Shown piece after piece: positions 1 to 8,663 of a stretch of 21,972 bases of DNA. Under the pieces are notes generated by a model that was given only the letters and a program-made list of their open reading frames with translations, made no database searches and was not told the origin of the DNA. Source of the DNA: a virus. Where the stretch lies: positions 6,350 through 28,321 of the IMG/VR virus record IMGVR_UViG_3300030333_000881; one strand, written 5' to 3'. The first letter of the stretch is position 1. The number at the start of each line of letters is the position of its first letter. The translations under genes and the position numbers were made by a program.

Positions 1-49
1 CAGAGATGTAAAATTTACTACTGTAGTAATGCCCGTCTCTTGTTGGTAA
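1..49 (+). CDS. possible 3' end of an upstream gene (partial)
   Basis: The reading frame beginning at base 2 is open from the window edge and stops at TAA 47-49, encoding only about 15 residues that end in PVSCW. A second frame (from base 1) is also open, to TGA 79-81, so the choice of frame is uncertain. I favour the first because its stop leaves the promoter at 78-105 free. The product cannot be identified from so few residues. Confidence 0.25.
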   Translation, partial: RDVKFTTVVMPVSCW

Positions 50-77
50 TACAGGAATCCAACCTCCCACCCTTTTA

Positions 78-105
78 TTGATTTTCATTCGCAATAAGGT
101 ATAAT
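78..105 (+). promoter_or_regulatory. sigma70-like promoter upstream of ferredoxin
   Basis: TTGATT (78-83) and a perfect TATAAT (100-105) are separated by 16 bp, which fits a host sigma70-type promoter. Transcription would start near 112, leaving a leader of about 40 nt before the ferredoxin ATG at 152. A second TATAAT lies at 127-132 with only a poor -35 (TTTATT, 105-110) and may be an alternative start. No TATAAATA late element precedes this gene, so the ferredoxin may be expressed early or middle. That timing is an inference. Confidence 0.6.
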
Positions 106-151
106 TTATTCTCAACAATTGTGATATATAATACTGGATGCTTTAACAATT

Positions 152-442
152 ATGGCAACAGTTACACTTAAAACTACAGATGGTTCGGTTGAGACTTTTT
201 TCTGTGATGGGGATACTACCATCTTAGATGCCTTGGAAGAAGCGGGATTAGATCATCCTTCTTCATGTCGTGCAGGTGCATGTTCATCATGTGCTATGAA
301 ATTAGAAGAGGGATCTGTTCAACAAGAAGAACAATCTTTCTTAGATGATGATCAGATAGAAGCAGGATATGTATTAACCTGTGTTGCAATTCCAACATCA
401 GATGTAACATTATTAACTGAACAGGAGGAGAATCTATACTAA
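152..442 (+). CDS. petF: plant-type [2Fe-2S] ferredoxin
   Basis: This 96-aa acidic protein has the full ligand set of plant/cyanobacterial [2Fe-2S] ferredoxins: C39, C44 and C47 (CRAGACSSC, i.e. CX4CX2C) plus C77 in the LTCVA segment. Its length is the usual length of the family. Ferredoxins of this type carry electrons from photosystem I to soluble enzymes. In marine cyanophages they are known auxiliary metabolic genes, often discussed with phage bilin reductases, although no bilin reductase gene is visible in this window. The ATG at 152 has only a weak ribosome-binding site. Its stop overlaps the next start (TAATG at 440-444), so the two genes are translationally coupled. Function is highly confident; the in vivo partner is unknown. 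Confidence 0.96.
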   Translation: MATVTLKTTDGSVETFFCDGDTTILDALEEAGLDHPSSCRAGACSSCAMKLEEGSVQQEEQSFLDDDQIEAGYVLTCVAIPTSDVTLLTEQEENLY

Positions 443-684
443 TGAGAAAACAATTAATTAATGCATTATTAGCACATGCTCAAGGTGATATTGCTAAACA
501 TAGAGCTAACGTAGAAGTTTATTTAACTAATCCTGTAGGTATTGGTGAGCATTCTAATGTAGTTGAAGCAATTGAAGAGGAGATTAACATGATTGCTAAA
601 TATCAGGATCAGATTGATGTTATAAATACCTATTTCAGGGGAAAATCGGAACAGGTATTAAATGAAGGATCTGAAGGCGGCTAA
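442..684 (+). CDS. small conserved phage protein, unknown function
   Basis: An 80-aa soluble protein, probably mostly helical, with an NPVGIGEH segment near residues 30-37 and a long acidic helix (VVEAIEEEINMIAKYQDQ) after it. It resembles small hypothetical proteins I associate with T4-like cyanophages, but I know of no function. The ATG at 442 overlaps the ferredoxin stop by one base, and an AGGAGG (423-428) inside petF can serve as its ribosome-binding site, indicating co-expression. The GGSEGG-like C-terminal tail overlaps the next gene. Confidence 0.85.
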   Translation: MRKQLINALLAHAQGDIAKHRANVEVYLTNPVGIGEHSNVVEAIEEEINMIAKYQDQIDVINTYFRGKSEQVLNEGSEGG

Positions 685-805
685 GAAGTTAATAAAATTG
701 GCTAAAAAACATCCTGGATGGTATTCCAAAAAGGATGTTTTTTATGCTAAAATGGTTAAGAAGGAACTAAAAGCAAAAAAGAAAGAGGCAGATGATTGTA
801 GTTAA
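662..805 (+). CDS. small lysine-rich protein, unknown function
   Basis: A 47-aa, strongly basic protein (KKLIKLAKKHP near residues 8-18; a Lys-rich stretch at 32-41) in a different frame from the preceding gene, which it overlaps by 23 bp. AGG followed by TATTAA precedes the ATG. The frame runs cleanly to TAA at 803-805 and overlaps the next gene's start by 14 bp, the packing expected of real phage micro-genes. The WYSKKDVFYAKMVKKEL segment looks like a conserved small cyanophage hypothetical. Its basic charge would allow nucleic-acid contact, but nothing shows that directly. Confidence 0.7.
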   Translation: MKDLKAAKKLIKLAKKHPGWYSKKDVFYAKMVKKELKAKKKEADDCS

Positions 806-896
806 CGCTGAGAATATTAGGTTATTTGCTATTTTAGTGTTGCTTATTGTCTGGATATACATTTTAAATCACCCTGGAGATAATGATGACGATTAA
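792..896 (+). CDS. 34-aa single-pass membrane peptide
   Basis: A very short gene: AGAGG at 784-788 sits three bases before ATG 792 and the frame ends at TAA 894-896. Residues 10-25 (RLFAILVLLIVWIYIL) form one hydrophobic helix long enough to cross a membrane, followed by an acidic tail ending in NDDD. It overlaps both neighbours. The role is unknown; a small inner-membrane peptide fits the composition. The real start is supported by the ribosome-binding site and compact overlaps, not by recognised homology. Confidence 0.6.
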   Translation: MIVVNAENIRLFAILVLLIVWIYILNHPGDNDDD

Positions 897-1023
897 ACAA
901 TTTAAAAAAACTGATAAAAAAGGTCGTGAAGAAACTTGGGAGTGGGATGAAACTCCTGAAGTAAGAAAGGCACTTGAAAGACTACATGATACTATTCGAG
1001 AGAACAAGAAGAATGACAAGTGA
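886..1023 (+). CDS. small charged protein, unknown function
   Basis: A 45-aa, Lys/Glu-rich soluble protein with an EETWEWDETPEVRKALERL segment. Two adjacent ATGs exist (883 and 886). The GGAGA at 876-880 is spaced better for 886, so that start is given; using 883 adds one residue. It overlaps the preceding membrane-peptide gene and the following gene by about 11 bp each, consistent with a coupled string of small genes. No function recognised. Confidence 0.65.
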   Translation: MTIKQFKKTDKKGREETWEWDETPEVRKALERLHDTIRENKKNDK

Positions 1024-1162
1024 ATTACCAGATGATTATAAAGAGATGCTTCTACAAATAGTAGAAGATATAGGTGGTGAGATATCTTTCTTATCAACAT
1101 TAAACAGTCTTGGCAGATCTAGTCAAAAGGTTGTAATTGAATATGATATAAAAACTAAATAA
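1013..1162 (+). CDS. small conserved phage protein, unknown function
   Basis: A 49-aa protein starting MTSELPDDYKEML, with a helical first half (IVEDIGGEISFL) and a short SSQKVVIEYD strand near the C-terminus. I chose ATG 1013 over an upstream in-frame TTG because AAGAAG precedes it and the overlap with the previous gene is then short. The IVEDIGGEISFL/LNSLGRSS pattern looks conserved in marine T4-like phages, from memory only. Function unknown. Confidence 0.7.
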   Translation: MTSELPDDYKEMLLQIVEDIGGEISFLSTLNSLGRSSQKVVIEYDIKTK

Positions 1163-1181
1163 TATACTGTATCTTAAGAAA

Positions 1182-1331
1182 ATGAAAAAAATTAAAGCAG
1201 GTTTTGACAAAGTAGTTGAATGGGATAAAAAACTCATCAAAAAATGTCAAGACAAATTCGGATGGACTGATTATCAAGTAGTTGTCATCTCCTTTGCAAA
1301 AGGTTTTGTCATCGGAGCAATCCTACTCTGA
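1182..1331 (+). CDS. small phage protein with hydrophobic C-terminus
   Basis: A 49-aa protein: a basic N-terminal half (MKKIKAGFDKVVEWDKKLIKK), then a hydrophobic stretch at about residues 31-49 (YQVVVISFAKGFVIGAILL) that could insert in a membrane or form a buried helix. The ATG follows AAGAA. It is the last of the small-gene run; its stop (1329-1331) lies six bases before the late promoter at 1337. Probably a conserved cyanophage hypothetical; function unknown. Confidence 0.7.
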   Translation: MKKIKAGFDKVVEWDKKLIKKCQDKFGWTDYQVVVISFAKGFVIGAILL

Positions 1332-1336
1332 CCGTG

Positions 1337-1344
1337 TATAAATA
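1337..1344 (+). promoter_or_regulatory. T4-type late promoter (TATAAATA)
   Basis: An exact TATAAATA, the consensus bound by the T4-type late sigma factor gp55, lies 27 bp before the GTG start of the fibre gene at 1372 and just after the end of the small-gene run. Its position at the head of the structural module supports it as a working late promoter. Confidence 0.75.
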
Positions 1345-1371
1345 GACTTGTAGCAAAACGTATGATTATTC

Positions 1372-2694
1372 GTGGCAACTAAGAAGATATCGCAGTTAGA
1401 AACAATATCGGACTCCAATTTATCAGGAGAAGCAATTCTTCCTGTTGTGGTATCTGATCCGTTGATTCCTAACCGAAAGGCAAAAATTAACCAATTATTT
1501 AAAGGTGTATCAGCAGGGACAAAAGCGTCTCCTGGTATGGCTTTTGACCTTGACCGAGATTCTGGAATCTACCAGAATGCTTACGATCAAATAGGTATTG
1601 CTTTTGGTGATGGTGGATTATATTGTACACGTATTGATAATGGCAATAGTAGTACATCTTTGTATATGACTGCTGTTGATGATGTTGCTAATAATGCTGA
1701 TATAGTTTTTGCTCCTAAAGGAACTGGTGCTGTTAAAGTAACAGGTCAATTTGTTATAAACGATGGATCTTTTGTTTTAGAAGACGCACAAGGTCCAAAA
1801 GCAAGATTTGAAGTTGGTGGTGTTGGTACGGGAACTGCTACACGTATCTTCTCTATGCCACAAATTACTGCTGGTAATGGTACAACCATAGTTGGTAGTG
1901 ATACACAACAAACATTAACTAATAAGACACTTCTTATTGATGAGGATAATCTTGTTATAGTAGATGGTACTGAAGAAGCAATATTCCAGATTAACTGGGC
2001 AATTACTTCAGGTACTCGTCGTTCTTATTTTTTACCTGATGGTGGTACAGTAACGACAACACAGGAACCTACTGCTACATCTTCTACTTTACTTGATACT
2101 AAAGCAGAACAAATTTCTCTTAATAAAACATTTGTTAATTTAAGACTTGCAAAGAATTCTGACTTAGCAACAGAATATGCTCAGTTTAATACTGATGCTT
2201 TAGATGCTAATAGAATTCTTACTGTTCCTAATTTAAGTGGAACACTTACTTTAACTGATGCTACTCAAGTATTACAAAATAAAAGTGTTGAAGGTCTTAT
2301 TCTTCAAGACACTACTGATAGCACGAAAAAGATTAATTTCGATGTAAGTAATGCTAATACATTATCAAACCAGACATTCCAATTCCCACCTACATCTACC
2401 CTAAATAATGCTAGTGGTAATAATCTGATTGTCACAGAAACAGCATCGCAAGAGTTAAAAAATAAAACTCTTTATTCACCGACACTTAAGTTTACAGGTA
2501 ATGCTTCGGGTTCTATTATTCTTTCAGCAGAAGGAACTACAGCACCTAGAACAATTAAATTCCCTGATGCTGATGCAACTCTATTATCTACCCAAAACGT
2601 TACATTAGATGATGTTACATTTGGTGCTGGTATTGGAGCAAACAACTTAACGGGACAGACCCGTCTTCAACAATTTTTTTACGCAGGATTCTAA
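1372..2694 (+). CDS. virion fibre / structural protein
   Basis: A 440-aa protein with the look of a phage fibre: Thr/Ser/Asn-rich, beta-prone, no membrane segment. The N-terminus (KISQLETISDSNL...ILPVV) is a segment seen at the start of many marine-phage structural proteins and may be a virion-attachment domain. Three phage-fibre-style turns with an NK(T/S) core occur at about N184, N303 and N364 (LTNKTL, LQNKSV, LKNKTL). The start must be GTG 1372, because an in-frame TGA lies at 1363-1365. No clear ribosome-binding site is visible. A late promoter lies just upstream, and the next structural gene follows after nine bases. Precise fibre identity is uncertain. Confidence 0.85.
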   Translation: MATKKISQLETISDSNLSGEAILPVVVSDPLIPNRKAKINQLFKGVSAGTKASPGMAFDLDRDSGIYQNAYDQIGIAFGDGGLYCTRIDNGNSSTSLYMTAVDDVANNADIVFAPKGTGAVKVTGQFVINDGSFVLEDAQGPKARFEVGGVGTGTATRIFSMPQITAGNGTTIVGSDTQQTLTNKTLLIDEDNLVIVDGTEEAIFQINWAITSGTRRSYFLPDGGTVTTTQEPTATSSTLLDTKAEQISLNKTFVNLRLAKNSDLATEYAQFNTDALDANRILTVPNLSGTLTLTDATQVLQNKSVEGLILQDTTDSTKKINFDVSNANTLSNQTFQFPPTSTLNNASGNNLIVTETASQELKNKTLYSPTLKFTGNASGSIILSAEGTTAPRTIKFPDADATLLSTQNVTLDDVTFGAGIGANNLTGQTRLQQFFYAGF

Positions 2695-2703
2695 TTAATA
2701 GCT

Positions 2704-4218
2704 ATGGCAGATCAAGGACTCTTAGCACAAGCGAAACCAGCAGGTACGACGAATACAGTCCTATATGCTGCACCAATTGATAGTTCCGCTAGTGCAGTAT
2801 TAACCGTTACAAATGACGGAACAGGAGCAGCATATGATGTTGCACTCAAAGATTTTGACCAGAAACTAACTGTTGATGGTTCGGCAAATGCTTATAAACT
2901 ACATACAGGTGATGTAATTTCTGGATATAGATTTAATCTAGGTACATCATTTCCATTATCTGCAGGATTAACCGCAGGAACATTACTTACATCTACAGAT
3001 AAAGAAAAGACTGCTAAGTTTGAGTCTTTTTATATACCTGCTTTTACTGAGATAGATGTAAAGGACGTGTTAATTCGTCAGGTTACATTAGAATCTGTAA
3101 CTGGTACTTTTGCTGTTGGGCAAACTGTTGTAAAAGGTACTGCACCTAATACTGCTACATGTACAATATATGCAGTAAATACTGATGGTGGTAATAATAT
3201 AATTTACGTTGGACCTACTGTACTTGCAGGAACTGGATCGGAAATTGCTGCTGGTGATGCTTTAACTGGATCTGGTGGTGCTACTGGTACAATCGCTACT
3301 GGTGGTATTGGTACTGGTGTACAAGAATTTGTATTCTCAACTGATGGGGGTACTACATTCAATCAATATTTGGGTACAGCATTTACACAATTTGCTGATA
3401 GAGCATATCGTTTTGATGTATCTGATGGATCTATGAGTGGTAGAGATTTCAAACTCTCACTTACAATTAATGGTGAGTGGGGACCTGATGGTACTGCTGG
3501 TAACTCTGATGATGGTAGTGAATATACTACTGGTAAAACTACTAATGGTACTGCTGGATCTGGTGGTGCTTATGTTCAGTATGACTTTTCAGCAAATACA
3601 GGTCTAGCAAACAGTACTAACATATATTTTTATGATGGTGGTACTGGTACTGCTGGTAATAGTGCTTATGGTGGTAATGATCGTTTTATAACAATTTCTA
3701 CTGCATATACCTATGATGGATTTTACATATATGATAAAGAAGGTACTTGGGTAAACTCTACTGATGGATTTTCATTCTCTGGAACAACTTATACAGTAAG
3801 TTCACAGACTGCTGGTCCTTATGGTTATGTTCGTAGTTATAGTGGTAATACATTATATGTTATTAAGGGTACTAACTCTGCTGATTTTGCTGGATCTGAT
3901 ACTTTCCAAGATGCACCAAAATTAGATACTGCTGACCGTTCTACAGTTACGGTAAGTTCAGTTGATGTTGCCACAACTGCTTTGGAAAATAATTATCTTG
4001 TCAAAGATGTTACTAATGGGAACAACGAAATTGATAGAATCACATCAATTGTTATTGGACCTGGTGAAAGACTAGTCGTAGAAAGTGCTACTCAGAATAA
4101 TACGTTTAGTCTGATTGGTTTTGAGGATGCTTCTACGGCATTTACCGTAAGAAACTACACTCCTGCTGCTTCTGATTCTGGTGGTGGTGGAGCTGGTGGT
4201 GGAGAAGGTGGCGGTTAA
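2704..4218 (+). CDS. virion structural protein, Gly/Thr-rich
   Basis: A 504-aa beta-rich protein. Residues ~1-75 (MADQGLLAQAKPAG... TNTVLYAAPIDSSASAVLTV) resemble a segment common in cyanophage structural proteins. The middle carries a YRFDVSD...YTTGKTT...GAYVQ pattern (about residues 237-296) like a domain seen in marine phage and bacterial surface proteins. The C-terminus ends in a Gly-rich tail (SGGGGAGGGEGGG). There is no signal peptide or transmembrane segment. It follows the previous fibre gene closely and probably shares the late promoter at 1337. Function as a tail or fibre component is inferred from composition and position. Confidence 0.8.
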   Translation: MADQGLLAQAKPAGTTNTVLYAAPIDSSASAVLTVTNDGTGAAYDVALKDFDQKLTVDGSANAYKLHTGDVISGYRFNLGTSFPLSAGLTAGTLLTSTDKEKTAKFESFYIPAFTEIDVKDVLIRQVTLESVTGTFAVGQTVVKGTAPNTATCTIYAVNTDGGNNIIYVGPTVLAGTGSEIAAGDALTGSGGATGTIATGGIGTGVQEFVFSTDGGTTFNQYLGTAFTQFADRAYRFDVSDGSMSGRDFKLSLTINGEWGPDGTAGNSDDGSEYTTGKTTNGTAGSGGAYVQYDFSANTGLANSTNIYFYDGGTGTAGNSAYGGNDRFITISTAYTYDGFYIYDKEGTWVNSTDGFSFSGTTYTVSSQTAGPYGYVRSYSGNTLYVIKGTNSADFAGSDTFQDAPKLDTADRSTVTVSSVDVATTALENNYLVKDVTNGNNEIDRITSIVIGPGERLVVESATQNNTFSLIGFEDASTAFTVRNYTPAASDSGGGGAGGGEGGG

Positions 4219-4225
4219 TACACCT

Positions 4226-4233
4226 CATAAATA
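4226..4233 (+). promoter_or_regulatory. late promoter (CATAAATA)
   Basis: CATAAATA matches the T4 late consensus TATAAATA at 7 of 8 bases. It lies in the 40-bp gap between two structural genes and ends 25 bp before ATG 4259, a spacing like that of the other late elements in this window. Confidence 0.65.
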
Positions 4234-4258
4234 ACCATATAGGAATAGCGTTTAAGTA

Positions 4259-7200
4259 ATGTCACTAACTAGGTTAAAGAATATTATTACGTCCCGTACG
4301 GGACGTATTATCTACGTCAACCCTGACGATTTCGATGCGTCAGACGCTATTGACAATAGGGGGAACTCTGCCCTGCGACCTTTTAAAAGTTTGCAACGTG
4401 CTTTTTTAGAAGTAGCAAGGTTCTCATATAGAGTTGGTTTAAGTAATGACGAATTTGATGCTTTTAGCATCATGCTATATCCTGCTGAATATCAAATAGA
4501 TAATAGACCTGGTGATGTATTATATACAAACGTTGCTCCTATTGATGCTAATTCTAACCTAGATTTAACGTCACCTAATAATGTATTATATAAGTTTAAC
4601 TCAACCGAAGGTGGTGTTATTGTACCTAGAGGTTGTTCTGTTGTTGGTACAGACCTTAGAAGAACTAAGATAATACCTAAGTATGTTCCTTATCCAACAA
4701 CATTCCCTGCTAAAGGTATAAACACAGAAGATCAAGTTCCCCCACGTACAGCAATCTTTAAAGTAACTGGTGGTACTTATTTCTGGCAATTCTCATTCTT
4801 TGATGGTGCAGAAGAAGGTGTATATTTCAAACCTGATAGTGTAGAAACATTAGCACCTAAGTTCTCACATAATAGACTTACATGTTTTGAGTTTGCTGAT
4901 GGTTTAAATCCATTATCAACTCTTATTTCTCAAGGAAACGTACCTAATGCAGATTATTCTGCTGTACCAAATATCTTAGAGAGAACAGATTTAGACATAT
5001 ATTATCAGAAGATATCTAAAGCATTTGCAACTATTCCTGATACATCTGGTGATCCAGCAACTGACCAAATACAGGCAAGAGTTGAAGAGAACAGAATTGT
5101 TGGTCCTATTAGTGATGAATATAGAATATTACAAATAACAAGAAACGGACAAACTGCAACTGCTGTTACTGTAGATGAATTTGATAACCCAAGAGATCAT
5201 GGATTCTCTGTTGGTGTAAACATCAACGTATCTGGTGTTACTGGATCAACTGGTCCTCAGTCTGATTTAGATGCTACCATTTATAACGGATCATTTACTG
5301 TAACATCTGCATCTGGTAACGTATTTACTTACCAAATGTCATCTGAACCAACTGGTAATGCTGTAGGTTCAAACATAACAGTTAAGACTGAGATTGATAC
5401 TGTTGACTCTGCATCACCATACGCATTTAACCTATCACTAAGAAGTGTGTGGGGTATGAATGGAATGCACGCTGATGGTAGTAAGTCAACTGGTTTCAAA
5501 TCTATGGTTGTTGCTCAGTTTACTGGACTATCACTACAGAAAGATGACAGAGCATTTGTAAGATATAATCAATCAACTGGTAGTTATGATGTAGCAACTG
5601 CTGGAGATGGTGCTCACCTAGATGGTTTCGCTGAATACCGTAAGGGATGGGGACACAGACATATTATGGCATCTAACGATGCGTTTATACAGGCGGTCTC
5701 GGTGTTCGCTGTTGGATTCCAAGGACACTTTACAGCACTTGAAGGTGCTGACATGTCAATTACTAACTCTAACAGTAACTTTGGTAGTATTGCACTTAGA
5801 TCTGCTGGATTTAAAGCAAAATCATTCTCAAAAGATAAAGCAGGTGCTGTAACTCATATCATTCCACCTAAAGCACTTAATGTTATTTCAACTACTGCTA
5901 CTGGTGCTAGTGGAGCATCAGCAATTACTCTGACAAATGATGGGTCAATAAATGGTGTTGTTGAAGGTATGACTGTTACTGGTACTGGTATAGCAACTGG
6001 AGCTACAGTTGGTAACGTTAATACAAATACAAGAGTTGTAACTTTATCTGCTGTTAATAGTGCTGCTGTTAACGGTAATGTTATCTTTGGTGAAGAGACA
6101 TCTGTTAACTGGGTTAACATAGATATTCCAAGAACTAAAACAATTAACGCTGCATTAGCAGGTCAGGGTGGTACTCCTGGAACAAGATTGTACCTTTATG
6201 GATATACAGTTCAGACATCACCACCAACAACTAGAGTACAGGGTTATACAATCGGTGCTAGACAAGATGGTACTGGAAATACTGCTGTAGCAGATAAAAT
6301 TAACTGTTTACTTGTTGCTCAAGGTGCATCCGAAGCAACTGTACAATCTGCATTTATATCACCATATGGACCTAGTGTATCAGGTATAGATGCTGGTGCT
6401 GCTGGATCTCCATTACAATATGATAGTGCAACTTATACAATTAATGGTGTTGCTGATACTGTAGGTGGTTGGTATCTATCTGTAAGTTCTACTAACAACG
6501 CAATATATACAACACTCTCAACTAATACTACTTACAATACAGTTAACTTTACACCAACTACATTCCTTAAGAGAATACCTGACCCAAGAGACTTGGATGA
6601 TAGAACTTATCGTGTAAGGTATGTAATTGATAAGGATAAGACTAATCCATTACCAAGAGATCCTATCTCTGGTTATGTAATGCAACCGTTGAATAGTGAT
6701 ACAACTTCTTATAAGTTAGACAAGTGTTATTACATTTATAATATTGAAGTTGTTCAACCATTTGAAAGAGGTGTTAAAGATGGAATATACTACCTTACAC
6801 TCCTTTGTGCGTCTATTGCTCCGACAACTTCAAACTTTAATGACAGAAAGTTCTCTCAAAATGTCAACGAGGTCTATCCAACGTTCGACAGAGACAACCC
6901 TGTTGCTGACCCTGTTGCTTCTGTCTCAGTTGCCGACAACCAAACTATTGGATTAGTTAATTCAACTGATGGTGCAACACCAACTCCTAATTTAGATCCT
7001 AAGAGATCTATTACTAAGGAAGCAACTGAGTTCTTATTGCAGGATACAGGTTGGACACAACCAGGTACTACACCTAACTATGATTCTGTTAACGCAAGAC
7101 TTTCTAACATACAATTAACTGCACGTGCAGGTGATGAAGAAGCAAGAAAGATCAACATCAGAGAAAATAATGATGGTACTGTCGCTCCTATTAATGTTGA

Positions 7201-8221
7201 GTTTAGACGACACTCCATCCTTAGATCAGGTAATCATACGTTTGAGTATCTAGGTTTCGGACCAGGAAACTATTCTACTGCATTCCCTCAAACACAGGTT
7301 GAAACTCTTACACAGAACCAAGTTAGATTTTCACAGAGTATTAAAGAAGAAGCAGGTGTTGCTTTCTATTCAGGATTGAACTCTAATGGTGATCTGTTTA
7401 TTGGTAATCAGGTTATTAACCCAGTTACAGGTCAGATCACTAATGAAGATATTGCACAGTTGAATGTTGTTGGTGAAGAGAATACAACTATTGAGACTTT
7501 CTCTGAGTTGGTATTAACCGATAAGTTAACTGTAATTGGTGGAGCATCTAACCAGTTAGAATCTATATTTGCTGGTCCTGTTACATTCCAAGGTTTAGTT
7601 ACTTCAACTAATAATATACAAGCGAAGAAATTATCTTATTACAACCAAGATGGAACAGTTATCAAGCAAACATTACTTGCACCAGAAGATGCAAATGGAT
7701 TACCTGACTTCTCTAACATTACTGGTTATGACACTCCTGCTGATGGAGACTTAGTTTATAATATTAGTTGGACTCCAGGTAAATCTCTTGGTTGGATATA
7801 TTATAACCAAGTATGGAAAGAGTTTGGTTTGACTGATACAGGTCAGATTGATATTGAAACCTTTACTAATAAACAACATATTGGTATTGGTGTTGCACCT
7901 AATTCTACATATCGAATTAATGTCGATGGTTCTGTAAGAATTGATGGTGACTTAGTTGTTACTGGTAGAGGTGGCGTTTCTGCTGATAAGTACATTACCA
8001 AAACATATACTGGTAATGGATCTCAGTTAACATTTGCAGTTACAACATATTCTGGTGGCATACAACATACTGACGATTCACTTTTGGTATTCTTAAATGG
8101 TGTAGCACAAATTGCAGGTACTAACTATACAGTTGACTCTAACGGTGCAAACGTAGTATTTAATTCTGGAGACGCACCATTAGCAACTGATACAGTTCAT
8201 ATTCTGGAACTGCCTATCTAA
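4259..8221 (+). CDS. large virion fibre protein, putative beta-helix
   Basis: At 1320 aa this is the largest gene here. The N-terminal ~80 residues (RIIYVNPDDFDASD... RPFKSLQRAFLEVARF) resemble the start of tailspike and pectate-lyase-like proteins, where a row of Asp/Asn residues leads into a right-handed beta-helix. Residues ~460-525 (GWGHRHIMASNDAFIQAVSVFAVGFQGHF... ADMSITNSNSNFGSIALRS) fit beta-helix coils. The last ~75 residues (YTGNGSQLTFAV... DDSLLVFLNGVAQIAGTNYTV) match a short terminal beta domain common in phage fibres. The gene has its own late element at 4226. Host attachment or a long-fibre role is inferred; no catalytic residues are claimed. Confidence 0.85.
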   Translation: MSLTRLKNIITSRTGRIIYVNPDDFDASDAIDNRGNSALRPFKSLQRAFLEVARFSYRVGLSNDEFDAFSIMLYPAEYQIDNRPGDVLYTNVAPIDANSNLDLTSPNNVLYKFNSTEGGVIVPRGCSVVGTDLRRTKIIPKYVPYPTTFPAKGINTEDQVPPRTAIFKVTGGTYFWQFSFFDGAEEGVYFKPDSVETLAPKFSHNRLTCFEFADGLNPLSTLISQGNVPNADYSAVPNILERTDLDIYYQKISKAFATIPDTSGDPATDQIQARVEENRIVGPISDEYRILQITRNGQTATAVTVDEFDNPRDHGFSVGVNINVSGVTGSTGPQSDLDATIYNGSFTVTSASGNVFTYQMSSEPTGNAVGSNITVKTEIDTVDSASPYAFNLSLRSVWGMNGMHADGSKSTGFKSMVVAQFTGLSLQKDDRAFVRYNQSTGSYDVATAGDGAHLDGFAEYRKGWGHRHIMASNDAFIQAVSVFAVGFQGHFTALEGADMSITNSNSNFGSIALRSAGFKAKSFSKDKAGAVTHIIPPKALNVISTTATGASGASAITLTNDGSINGVVEGMTVTGTGIATGATVGNVNTNTRVVTLSAVNSAAVNGNVIFGEETSVNWVNIDIPRTKTINAALAGQGGTPGTRLYLYGYTVQTSPPTTRVQGYTIGARQDGTGNTAVADKINCLLVAQGASEATVQSAFISPYGPSVSGIDAGAAGSPLQYDSATYTINGVADTVGGWYLSVSSTNNAIYTTLSTNTTYNTVNFTPTTFLKRIPDPRDLDDRTYRVRYVIDKDKTNPLPRDPISGYVMQPLNSDTTSYKLDKCYYIYNIEVVQPFERGVKDGIYYLTLLCASIAPTTSNFNDRKFSQNVNEVYPTFDRDNPVADPVASVSVADNQTIGLVNSTDGATPTPNLDPKRSITKEATEFLLQDTGWTQPGTTPNYDSVNARLSNIQLTARAGDEEARKINIRENNDGTVAPINVEFRRHSILRSGNHTFEYLGFGPGNYSTAFPQTQVETLTQNQVRFSQSIKEEAGVAFYSGLNSNGDLFIGNQVINPVTGQITNEDIAQLNVVGEENTTIETFSELVLTDKLTVIGGASNQLESIFAGPVTFQGLVTSTNNIQAKKLSYYNQDGTVIKQTLLAPEDANGLPDFSNITGYDTPADGDLVYNISWTPGKSLGWIYYNQVWKEFGLTDTGQIDIETFTNKQHIGIGVAPNSTYRINVDGSVRIDGDLVVTGRGGVSADKYITKTYTGNGSQLTFAVTTYSGGIQHTDDSLLVFLNGVAQIAGTNYTVDSNGANVVFNSGDAPLATDTVHILELPI

Positions 8222-8224
8222 ATA
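8217..8224 (+). promoter_or_regulatory. late promoter overlapping a stop codon (TCTAAATA)
   Basis: TCTAAATA matches TATAAATA at 7 of 8 positions and includes the TAA stop of the preceding gene. It ends 22 bp before ATG 8247, which also has CGGAGGA (8229-8235). It probably drives the block of four fibre genes from 8247 to 13482. Confidence 0.55.
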
Positions 8225-8246
8225 ATAACGGAGGACTTAGAGGCAC

Positions 8247-8663
8247 ATGGCAATTTCAAGGATTAGTGGAAATCAGATTTCCACATCAACAGAAGCAATT
8301 ATTACTACACTTAGTTTTTTAAATACTAATAGTGTTCTAAGGGTTCCTGCTGGTACACAAGCACAGAGACCTACAGGTATTTCTGTTGGGACTATAAGAT
8401 TTAATACTGATAGTGATTCTGCTGAAATCTACAAAGCAGATGATGGTACTGGATCAGCAGGATGGACTGCTATATCTGGTGGTGGTCCTGCTTTAGGTAC
8501 TGATAGTATTATCAGAACAAATCCTACAACTATTGCAGAAAATATTACAGTTGGACCTACTGCTGGTGATGAATTTGCCAACGGAATGAGTGCTGGTCCT
8601 ATAACAATATCAAACGGTTTTACTGTCACGGTAGAAACTGGTGGAGCATGGAGTATACGATAA
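8247..8663 (+). CDS. short tail-fibre-like protein
   Basis: A 138-aa protein with two recognisable parts. Residues ~33-74 carry a fibre module with core AQRPTGISVGTIRFNT followed by Tyr, Asp, Gly and Trp, variants of which recur in the next three fibre genes. The C-terminus (MSAGPITISNGFTVTVETGGAWSI) looks like the beta-strand plug that often ends phage fibres. It has a good ribosome-binding site (CGGAGGA, with AGAGG closer in) and its stop directly abuts the next ATG at 8664. Probably a fibre tip or adaptor, expressed with the following genes. Confidence 0.8.
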   Translation: MAISRISGNQISTSTEAIITTLSFLNTNSVLRVPAGTQAQRPTGISVGTIRFNTDSDSAEIYKADDGTGSAGWTAISGGGPALGTDSIIRTNPTTIAENITVGPTAGDEFANGMSAGPITISNGFTVTVETGGAWSIR

